Source: Albula goreensis (Eukaryota > Chordata > Actinopteri > Albuliformes > Albulidae). Taken from it: DNA of 64,000 nucleotides. This document shows positions 58,001 to 64,000 of this stretch, in pieces. The notes beneath the pieces were generated by a model. The model was not told the origin of the DNA. It ran no database searches and saw only the letters and a list, made by a program, of their open reading frames with translations. Made by a program: the position numbers and the translations under genes. The stretch lies in the NCBI GenBank assembly GCA_022829145.1, contig CM040763.1, positions 24,913,488 to 24,977,487 of the forward strand. The letters run 5' to 3'. Numbering within the stretch: position 1 is the first letter of the stretch; every line of letters starts with the position of its first letter.

Positions 58001-61000
58001 GCAGCTCAACTGCGCAGTTCAGATAGGGGGCCTTGCAGCTCAGACAGGGGGCCGTGCAGCTAAAATCGGGGGCTGTTCAGCTCAGACAGGGGGCCATGCA
58101 GCTCAGATAGGGGGGCGTGCAGCTAAAATAGGGGGCTGTTCAGCTCAGACAGGGGGCCAGCAGCTCAGATAGGGGGGCGTGCAGCTAAAATTGGGGGCCG
58201 TCCAGCTCAAATAGGGGGCTGTTCAGCTCAGTTAGGGGGCTGTGCAGCTAAAATAGGGGGCTGTTCAGCTCAGACAGGGGGCTGTTCAGCTCAGACAGGG
58301 GGCTGTTCAGCTCAGTTAGGGGGCTGTTCAGCTAAGTTAGGGGGCCGTGCATCTAAAATAGGGGGCTGTTCAGCTCAGACAGGGGGCCATGCAGTTCAGA
58401 TAGGGGGGTGTGCAGCTAAAATAGGGGGCTGTTCAGCTCAGACAGGGGGCTGTTCAGCTCAGTTAGGGGGCCGTGCAGCTAAAATAGGGGGCTGTTCAGC
58501 TCAGACAGGGGGCCATGCAGTTCAGATGGGGGGTGTGCAGCTAAAATAGGGGACTGTGCAGCTCAGATAGGGGGCTATTCAGCTAAAATAGGGGGCCGTG
58601 CGGCTAAGACAGGGGGCCGCACAGCTCAGATAGGGGACCGTGCGGCTCAGATAGGGGGCTGTTCAGCTCAGACAGGGGGCCATGCAGCTAAAATAGTGGG
58701 CTGTGCAGCTAAAACAGGGGGCCGTGCAGCTCAGATAGGGGGCCGTGCCGCTCAGATAGGGGGCCGTGCAGCTCAAATAGGGGGCTGTGCAGCTCAGATA
58801 GGGGGCCGCGCAGCTCAGATAGGGGTCCGTGCAGCTCAGATAGAGGTCCGTGCAGCTCAGACAGGGGGCCGTGCAGCAGATAGGGGACTGTAGAGCTTAG
58901 CAACTGCCACAAACTGTCAAAGTTTCATGTGGAACCTCAGTTCAAGGAGGAATCGAGACATATTGTGTGGGATTATCCATGTCACCTCATGACTGGTTTG
59001 AAGGCTGTAATAGCATATAGAAAATTATGGGAAGTGACAAAGCTAGACAGTTGCACAGCCAGCTATCAACAGAGCAGCAAAACTTTTCAAAATTCCAAAC
59101 TCAAATAACACTAACACAGAGGTAACGCACCACTTCAAAACAATCTTTCATACTCTGGTGAGAAAGGAAAGAAACACTCAATTTACAAGCAAGGTAAGGT
59201 AAAATCAGCTGTGTACTCATTTGAGTGAAGGAAAAGAAAGATGGCTCAGCTGTAAACAGGAATATATATTAGCAAGAGGGATTTCCTCTTTGCTCGTACA
59301 CCTTTTTGTTTGTAATATTACAGTTGGCATGGTATTGGCACCTTCATTCCAGTTACACCAGCTGTAAAAATGGGGATAAAGTTATCTTTTTAATGAATAT
59401 AACATGAGCTGAAGGAAGACGAAGCCTCACCGTTGATCCACAAAAGTAAACTTTCCATCCATGGCGTATCGTGTGACAAACTCAGTGGGCCTGACATTGA
59501 CATCTCTGTTAGCCTGCAGCGCAGTGTGAGGGTGAACCCGGGCTATGGCTACAAGGCAGCTGAAGTGACAGCCCTCCTTCTCAGACTCAGCATCGCCTTC
59601 CTCGGCCCCCAGCTGGCTGGCTGGCCAGCTGCGCATGTAGCCTGTGCAGTGCACAGTGCAGTACTTCTGGGACTCTGCAGGGAGACAAAGAGCACCCTCA
59701 CAGTCACTCACAAACAAGTCCCCTCGCACAGGCAACCTAAGACAGGTCGAAGTAAGGAATTTCCCCTTATTATTACAGGAGCATTACAGCTGGAGTTTTG
59801 ATCCCCTCCTTTAATAGCAGATTCATTGGCTTATCAACCAGCCCTATCCTTGTTTTTCCAATCAGACTGAGGCCACAGATTCACCTTTCCTTTTGGAGGT
59901 GCTTGGCTGAAGCTCTTTCTCCTCCATCTTTACCACTACCCTGTTGTATTTCATTCGGCAGAAGAATGAGCGGCGAGCACCAGAGCACAGACGAGCAGCA
60001 CCCACAGGGAGGTCAGCCTGGACCTGCAGCCCAGCTGTGGAGAGTGAAGCACAGTGATCAGTGACTAACCCTGCGGAACCAGACACACATACAGTCATAA
60101 CAGACTAACTGATCTGTCCAGATTTGATTTTTAGTGTTGTTCAGTTTTACTTATTTGTATGTTCAGGCAGCGTTGTCAGTATCAGATTTCTCTAGGAAAC
60201 AGATGGAGACTGTTTATAGGAAAAAGATGGAGACTGTTGAGAGGCTCATAGTGAAAATGAAATCTGCAGGAATATCAGTAGCTATCACTGAATGGGTTCG
60301 AAGCTGGCTGACTGGTTAGAAAGTAGAGTGTAACTGTTGGAGGAATTGTTTCAGAGCAGGGTCCTGTAAGAAGTGGAGTCCCGCAGGGATTGGTGTTGGG
60401 GCCTTTGCTTTTCCTTATTTACATAAATGATCTTGATGCAGGGGTTAGTAGTAAAATAGTAAAATTTGCAGATGACACAAAACTGGGGGGTCTAGCCAAC
60501 AGTATAGAATCAACTAAGGTAATACAAGAAGACCTAAACAGCATCCATATGTGGGCAGATACCTGGCAGATGACATTCAGCTTAACTAAATGGAAAGTCT
60601 TGCATGTGGGAAACAAGAACCTTAGACGAGAATCCTTCATGGGAGGAAGTAAACTAGTTGTGCTCAATTTGAAAAAGACTTGGGAGTAATAGTTGACCAA
60701 AGCCTAACAGGATCTAGGCAGTGTGCTGTAGCAGTAAAAAAGGCCAACAGGATGCTAGGATATATAGCCAAAAGTATTGATTATAAATCTAAGGAGGTTA
60801 TATTAAAATTATACAATGCTTTAGTTAGACCACATTTGGAATACTGTGTGCAGTTCTGGGCACCGCACTGTAAGAAAGATATCGAGGCTCTTGAAAAAGT
60901 ACAAAGGAGGGCAACTAAATTAGTTCCTGGCATGAAACATAAAAGTCCAGACTTGATGCAGTTTTGGATACTCTTTGAATAATGTAATGGCAAGCTTTGT

Positions 61001-63557
61001 TGGGCCGAATGGCCTGTCCTCGTCATAATATGTTCTTATGTTCTTCTTATGTTTATAGGCTTCTATTATGTTTAAGTAATTTTGGGAGAAATTGAGAGGT
61101 GAAATGCTTCAGAGATATCTCTAATTCTGAAAAAATAACAGGCTTGCTTTAATTTGCCAATACAGCAATATTTATGCTGTTCTGATGTGATGCTCCTCCC
61201 ATTAGGGACAGTTCCATATTCCCTCAAATAATATAATCCAGACTAGGAATTTATAATCCCAGCATTTGTATTGCTAATTTACTTCCGTTACTCCCATCAG
61301 GGGAAACTTTACCTGTCCACCCTTAACACCAATCACTTTCCCAGCACCCAAGTCCCTAATTTAAATGACCACCCCATACCTGTCGCTTTCCCAGCATCCA
61401 AGTCCCTAATTTAAATAAGCCCCCTACACCAATCACTCTCTCTGTACCCAGCGGAAGACCATTGTGGTGAGCAGAAGACTCAATTTCTCAAGGTGGCAGC
61501 CACTGCTTCTTTCCACAGATTCAGATTGGTCATTGTAAAGAGACGAACAGCAGAATGACAACAAAGATGGCACTCACAAAACGAGGGCATGTCACAGAGC
61601 ACTACACAAACAAACAGCCAGGGGCGTGACAAACAACACAATCATGTGACTTACTTTTGGCATCTATGAGGCGTTCACGGGGGTAGAGCTCGAATGCTGA
61701 CAGCTGTTCCTTTACCTTGCCGATGTCTTTCGGGTGGATGTAGTCAAACAGACTCTGTCCAATTAAGTCCGCCTGCAGGGAAACATTTACTGTGAAAAAA
61801 GATTTTAAACACTACAGAGCTGAATCGGCTTCAAGAGGACCAACTGTTGAATTAGCTGGCTGGAAGCTGATGAATATAGTGGTTTCATGGTTTCTCAGCT
61901 TTTCAATTAATCATTCACCACACAGCAAAAATAACAGTATAGCCATTGAGTCATTCACCTGACTGTAATTGAGAATCTTGGACACAGATTCAGAAATGAA
62001 GAGGAGTTTTCCACGGTCACACCCCACAACAAACAGGAAGCCATCAGCTGCCTGGTCAGGTCAAGTATACAGAGGAAAAAGTGCATAAAATGCAGTAAAT
62101 CCCACTTAAAATCCAATTTTAACCCAAGTGCACAAAACACAGAGTGTAACTGTCAGACAACTGCAACAGAATCATCATTTTCAGATCACAGGCAGGTGGC
62201 CCCCAAAACATATAAACACATGCCTGTCACTGCAGCCCGACACCACAGTTAGACTTTTTAATATCATACATGATAAAAGTTCAATCACCAGAACCTACAG
62301 AGAGGAAGCCGTTTAAAGTACAGTGGGAGTAAGAATGGCCATTATCAACATGTAATATCTTTGGAAATGTCTTTGGAAAAGCACAACATAAAAGAAACCT
62401 GTAGACTGCTCAACAAGTAGCAAGACAAACCATACAGGAAAGAGGTGAGAAACCTCAAATCAGCTTACAGCTGTAGCATGAAACAGAAGACTAAGCCACA
62501 CCCCCACCTCGTACCACAGTGAGACAGAGAAGAGCTTAGTTTTACCCTGAGAATAAGATGCTTGAGCTCATCGTCAGGCAGGAATGAAGGCTTGTAGTTG
62601 GCCTCAGCAAAGGAGCTGGTGGCGCCTGTGAGAGACAGAGAGCACAACTTGTCAAAAACAAAAAAAAAAATTAGCAAAATTGCTAAAACTGTATTTTATG
62701 CATTTAAGGGCAACATTCATTTCAGCTCAGCTGTGAATTTTAAATATTAAGGTAACTGATGTTATACCATGCACATTATTGTTTAGTCTGTAAACGGTCA
62801 CAAATAAACAGTTTCAATCATGACTCAATGATGTTAGCTTTGTAGCCACAGTAAGATTGGGGTGACTGAGTAGACATCAGGGCCCCTTTACGCCAGTGCC
62901 TTCATTCTGCTTTGGGAGCACTCCTACCTTTGAGTGACTTGAGGTGCTGGACTGCCATGCGCAGCACGGTTAGCTTGTCCAGCTTGCGGGACATGGAGTT
63001 ACAGGAGGGGATCATTGCTGACAGTTCATCAATCAGGTTATTCATCTTGTCACGCCGCCTCTTCTCAATTTGGCTGTGCGGCTCCCTTTGAACACAAATA
63101 ACATTATAATACATTGCATTTTTCCTATAGCTAATGTTACCACTTTTTATATTACTAAACCTTCTACAAAAGAAATATTAACAGTAACAATAATGATGAA
63201 AATTTTTAATTTTTAATTTAAATCCTCTCTAAATAAATCATGGGAACAGCATTATTAGATGATCATGAGCAAGACATAAAGAACGGCAAAGTAAAATAAA
63301 ACCCTTCTTTTCTTTAAGCATACAAGAGTAATGAACAGAACATTTTGTTGAGGACAGGCTTCACCTAAAACACTTCATTTTAGCCAGCTGCTCATCTCCT
63401 TCGGATCTGCAAGAAAAAAACAAAGGGCTGATGTTTAACCTGCTTGGTTTGATGGCCTGCATAGTAAATTAAAAGAGACCTGAACATCACAACATGACTC
63501 CAATTAATGAAGAGCTACCTGTCCTGCTCATCCTCCATGTCTATATCCACACCTTCC
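42893..63557 (-). CDS. bmal2: BMAL2 (ARNTL2) circadian bHLH-PAS transcription factor, 15 exons, 5' end outside the window
   Basis: BMAL2 dimerises with CLOCK or NPAS2 in the nucleus, binds E-boxes and drives per and cry transcription in the circadian loop. Exons, 5' to 3' on the minus strand: 63557-63519, 63406-63365, 63085-62928, 62625-62546, 62051-61959, 61772-61655, 60034-59885, 59674-59431, 57541-57435, 57091-56941, 55549-55482, 54103-53989, 53440-53350, 44591-44498, 43050-42893. All phases join, giving about 568 codons with no internal stop. Domains: bHLH, PAS-A, PAS-B, C-terminal activation tail ending MHWSL. BMAL2 is favoured over BMAL1 by [21 protein letters not shown] and LQSQWFSF. 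About 60 N-terminal residues are missing to the right. All introns are GT-AG except one GC-AG (after 53989). Introns carry CR1, Gypsy and Rex1-like insertions. Confidence 0.93.
43105..43205. repeat. Short imperfect tandem repeat in a bmal2 intron
   Basis: About 2.5 units of roughly 40 bp: GACACACTGGATCTAA and GCTACAGCA-type blocks repeated. Confidence 0.65.
44498..44591 (-). CDS. bmal2: bmal2 penultimate exon
   Basis: 94 bp; acceptor TATATCCAG, donor GTACCAA (weak consensus). Encodes [19 protein letters not shown] and SSSEGLMG, leading into the last exon in frame (G-ASSQLDLD). The donor is inferred from phase and the family alignment. An 8.8-kb intron precedes it. Confidence 0.75.
44825..45115 (+). 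repeat. GTGAGTGCA-type minisatellite, left array
   Basis: Irregular short units built from GTGAGCAGTGAGTG and GTGTGCAG. A related array in the same orientation lies at 52582-52860, so the two arrays bracket the Gypsy element in the same bmal2 intron. The array and its neighbour yield spurious Cys/His/Leu-rich open frames on the minus strand. Confidence 0.85.
45211..45347 (+). repeat. 5' LTR remnant of the second Gypsy element
   Basis: 137 bp matching the 3' part of the LTR at 52299-52581 (AGTGCTACTTTTTGTTAATA, AATAAATCAG, GTTGCGACTGGCCA). The 5' half has been replaced by a duplicated leader. Confidence 0.8.
45584..46524 (+). mobile_element. Non-autonomous DNA transposon, TTA target duplication
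   Basis: The ends are GGGACCGTGTCCACCAAAG and, inverted, GGCCATGGGTCTACCAAAG; TTA flanks both sides (45581-45583 and 46525-46527). No coding region. TTA target and GG-starting ends would fit PIF/Harbinger. An inverted partial copy lies at 30680-31264. Confidence 0.65.
47186..48285 (+). pseudogene. Gypsy gag relic
   Basis: [20 protein letters not shown] at the start; SCAN-like capsid text [45 protein letters not shown] and FDRWC in the middle; [13 protein letters not shown] and [13 protein letters not shown]; then a CCHC knuckle ([16 protein letters not shown]). Broken by several frameshifts. Confidence 0.75.
48447..48850 (+). pseudogene. Gypsy aspartic protease relic
   Basis: [20 protein letters not shown] holds the DTG active site. 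[17 protein letters not shown] is the family's downstream segment. It ends near [16 protein letters not shown], where the CR1 insertion begins. Confidence 0.75.
48885..50836 (+). mobile_element. CR1-group LINE, 5' truncated copy 1
   Basis: ORF 48989-50002 encodes [77 protein letters not shown] and [10 protein letters not shown] one-base loss after GACACAAAACTGGGGG breaks the frame. The C-terminal part continues at 50187-50770 ([20 protein letters not shown]). The 3' tail GGGCCGAATGGCCTG then TTCTTATG is typical of this group. It sits inside the Gypsy element, separating protease from integrase. Confidence 0.85.
50845..51130 (+). pseudogene. Gypsy integrase fragment
   Basis: It resumes after CR1 as an integrase zinc-binding segment (FLTSVEA-like degraded text, then [20 protein letters not shown] and [11 protein letters not shown]). 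The core is degraded. Confidence 0.65.
51430..51890 (+). pseudogene. Gypsy reverse transcriptase and RNase H stub
   Basis: [35 protein letters not shown] and [13 protein letters not shown] (YLDD active site), then [12 protein letters not shown] joined by deletion to DLSHLRVG and MANALSG. It lies 3' of integrase, which gives the Gmr1-type order. Confidence 0.75.
52299..52581 (+). repeat. 3' LTR of the second Gypsy element (283 bp)
   Basis: It starts TGTCATGTCC after the polypurine tract and ends GGCCGTAACA. It contains AATAAATCAG. The GTGAGTGCA minisatellite begins immediately after. Confidence 0.8.
52582..52860 (+). repeat. GTGAGTGCA-type minisatellite, right array
   Basis: Irregular units such as GTGAGTGCAGTGAGTGTG; same family and orientation as 44825-45115. 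Confidence 0.85.
53350..53440 (-). CDS. bmal2: bmal2 C-terminal exon, Ser/Pro-rich
   Basis: 91 bp; acceptor GTCTGCAG, donor GTAAGTG. Encodes [19 protein letters not shown] and LMLALASNT. Confidence 0.88.
53989..54103 (-). CDS. bmal2: bmal2 exon with conserved C-terminal helix; GC donor
   Basis: 115 bp; acceptor GTGTGCAG. Encodes [20 protein letters not shown] and [13 protein letters not shown]. The donor is CAG-GCAAGT, a GC splice site with otherwise ideal consensus. Using it joins AG to A (Arg) in the next exon, and the frame is kept. Confidence 0.9.
54371..54900 (+). pseudogene. Rex1-like LINE RT fragment
   Basis: [33 protein letters not shown] and [19 protein letters not shown] appear across shifted frames. 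This is the RT catalytic core and following segment of a fish Jockey-superfamily LINE (Rex1/Babar-like). It sits in the bmal2 intron between 54103 and 55482. Confidence 0.65.
55482..55549 (-). CDS. bmal2: bmal2 exon after PAS-B
   Basis: 68 bp; acceptor AATGCAG, donor GTGAAGG. Encodes a low-complexity Ser/Gly-rich stretch ([14 protein letters not shown]). It is less conserved, but the splice phase fits both neighbours exactly. Confidence 0.8.
56941..57091 (-). CDS. bmal2: bmal2 PAS-B exon 2
   Basis: 151 bp; acceptor CTGCAG, donor GTAAGTA. Encodes [38 protein letters not shown] and STNTVI. Confidence 0.95.
57435..57541 (-). CDS. bmal2: bmal2 PAS-B exon 1
   Basis: 107 bp; acceptor AAACAG, donor GTACCC. 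Encodes [20 protein letters not shown] and [15 protein letters not shown]. Confidence 0.95.
57750..58895 (+). repeat. 21-bp G-rich minisatellite in a bmal2 intron
   Basis: About 55 units of GCAGCTCAGATAGGGGGCCG-type sequence with variants (TTCAGCTCAGACAGGGGGCTG, GCAGCTAAAATAGGGGGCTG). The period is a multiple of three, so it makes long spurious AAQIGGR-type open frames. Every unit has a GGGGG run on the plus strand. Confidence 0.95.
59431..59674 (-). CDS. bmal2: bmal2 exon, PAS-A end and PAS-B start
   Basis: 244 bp, the longest exon here; acceptor CTGCAG, donor GTGAGGC. Encodes [27 protein letters not shown] and [20 protein letters not shown]. The HCTGY and PTEF residues favour BMAL2 over BMAL1. 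Confidence 0.94.
59885..60034 (-). CDS. bmal2: bmal2 PAS-A exon 3
   Basis: 150 bp; acceptor CCACAG, donor GTGAATC. Encodes [24 protein letters not shown] and a lysine-rich end (STSKRK). Confidence 0.93.
60238..61050 (+). mobile_element. CR1-group LINE, 5' truncated copy 2
   Basis: Nearly identical to the copy at 49745-50836 from GAGGCTCATAG onward. It keeps the base lost in copy 1 (GACACAAAACTGGGGGG), has a stop at 60318, and has lost about 300 bp between CATAAAAG and TCCAGACTTGATG. It ends in TTCTTATG repeats. It lies in the bmal2 intron between 60034 and 61655, antisense to bmal2. Confidence 0.88.
61655..61772 (-). CDS. bmal2: bmal2 PAS-A exon 2
   Basis: 118 bp; acceptor CTGCAG, donor GTAAGTC. 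Encodes [20 protein letters not shown] and RERLIDAK. Confidence 0.95.
61959..62051 (-). CDS. bmal2: bmal2 PAS-A exon 1
   Basis: 93 bp, phase 0 at both ends; acceptor GACCAG, donor GTGAATG. Encodes [15 protein letters not shown] and [11 protein letters not shown], the start of PAS-A. Confidence 0.95.
62546..62625 (-). CDS. bmal2: bmal2 exon, bHLH to PAS-A linker
   Basis: 80 bp; acceptor CTCACAG, donor GTAAAAC. Encodes [20 protein letters not shown] and KHLILR, a hallmark BMAL segment. Confidence 0.95.
62928..63085 (-). CDS. bmal2: bmal2 bHLH exon
   Basis: 158 bp; acceptor GTTCAAAG, donor GTAGGAG. Encodes the basic region [13 protein letters not shown] (His, Glu and Arg that contact the E-box), helix 1 [10 protein letters not shown], the loop, and helix 2 [20 protein letters not shown]. 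Confidence 0.95.
63365..63406 (-). CDS. bmal2: bmal2 exon leading into the basic region
   Basis: 42 bp; acceptor CTTGCAG, donor GTGAAG. Encodes [13 protein letters not shown] and ends two bases into the Arg codon of REPHSQ. Confidence 0.85.
63519..63557 (-). CDS. bmal2: bmal2 exon, acidic segment before the bHLH
   Basis: 39 bp; acceptor CATCCAG, donor GTAGCTC. Encodes [12 protein letters not shown], matching the acidic stretch upstream of the basic region in BMAL proteins. It enters with one base of a split codon from an exon beyond the window. Confidence 0.8.
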
Positions 63558-63699
63558 CTGGATGAGGAGAGAACACAAAAGGAAGAGATAACGGTGTTAT
63601 TTCTCTCCCAGTCATTTGCTGAAGAGAAGGCCTTATCTTGGGCAGCCAACAGTTTCACACGCTCTGCATTCCTTGCCCACACTGCAGGAGGCAGGAAAC

Positions 63700-63970
63700 G
63701 TGTCCAGAGTTTAGACCCTTATTCTAGTGCAGGAAACATGTCAAGGGTTTAGACCCTTACTCTAATGCAGGAAACATGACCAGGGTTTAGACCCTTATTG
63801 TAGTGCAGGAAATGTTTCCAGGGTTTAGACCCTTATTCTAGTGCAGGAAATATATCCAGGGTTTAGACTCTTATTTTAGTGTAAGAAATGTGTCCAGGGT
63901 TTAGACCCTTACTCTAGTGCAAGAAATGTGTCCAGGGTTTAGACCCTTGCTCTAGTGCAGGAAATGTGTG
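63700..63970 (+). repeat. 38-bp minisatellite in a bmal2 intron
   Basis: About seven units; TTTAGACCC recurs exactly every 38 bp from 63710 (63748, 63786, 63824, 63862, 63900, 63938). The unit contains GTGCAGGAAATGTGTCCAGG. There are no unique spacers. Confidence 0.95.
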
Positions 63971-64000
63971 GTGGAGAGGAGGAAAGGAGGAGATGCTATG

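Noticed and set aside
57978..58912. Open frames of AAQIGGR or ELHGPLS type repeats
   Set aside because: They are by-products of the 21-bp minisatellite, whose period is a multiple of three; no start context, splice or family support.
63580..63700. Further upstream bmal2 exon
   Set aside because: No acceptor/donor-bounded frame matching the BMAL N-terminus was found; the earlier exons are most likely beyond 64000.
63700..63970. CRISPR-like regular repeats
   Set aside because: Units are contiguous 38-bp tandem copies with no unique spacers, and the host is a vertebrate.

Overview
The window looks like nuclear DNA from a ray-finned fish. It holds one host gene with many short exons and GT-AG introns, surrounded by a dense, nested mix of teleost-type transposable elements: PIF/Harbinger, hAT, Tc1, Gypsy with Gmr1-type gene order, an endogenous retrovirus, and L2-, CR1-, Rex1-, L1-like and R2-superclade LINEs. 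I cannot name the species.

The host gene is the circadian bHLH-PAS activator bmal2 (arntl2) on the minus strand. Fifteen coding exons can be placed between 63557 and 42893. They run from just upstream of the bHLH domain, through PAS-A and PAS-B, to the C-terminal transactivation tail and the stop codon. Reading frame and splice phase agree across all fourteen junctions, giving about 568 codons. The first exons, roughly 60 residues, lie beyond the right edge of the window. One intron uses a GC-AG splice pair, and one 3' intron of 8.8 kb is swollen by nested retroelements.

Layout, left to right. 1-3233: two head-to-head Harbinger elements; the second keeps an apparently intact two-exon 347-residue transposase and a frameshifted Myb-like partner gene. 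3317-6834: an antisense endogenous retrovirus with both LTRs, a tRNA-Arg primer site and gag- and env-like remnants but no recognisable pol. 7100-13470: Harbinger-associated Myb/SANT and MADF gene relics, a 22-bp-arm palindrome and a transposase C-terminus. 13467-16434: an antisense Gypsy element with integrase before reverse transcriptase. 18083-20935: L1-like and Mag-like fragments. 23889-26025: an hAT transposase relic split by a 1226-bp solo LTR with a 4-bp target duplication. 26838-30233: a nearly intact RLE-type LINE with one in-frame stop. 30680-37100: DNA-transposon repeats and two L2-like LINEs facing tail to tail. 37100-42892: mostly featureless sequence with a Tc1 relic, lying downstream of bmal2. 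42893-64000: bmal2, whose introns carry a second Gmr1-type element, two CR1 copies, a Rex1-like fragment and several minisatellites.

I found no clear new cellular system. The strongest candidates for follow-up are the nearly intact YMDD-type RLE retrotransposon, the intact Harbinger transposase beside an inverted second copy, the IN-before-RT Gypsy elements, and the GC-AG intron and minisatellite load of bmal2.
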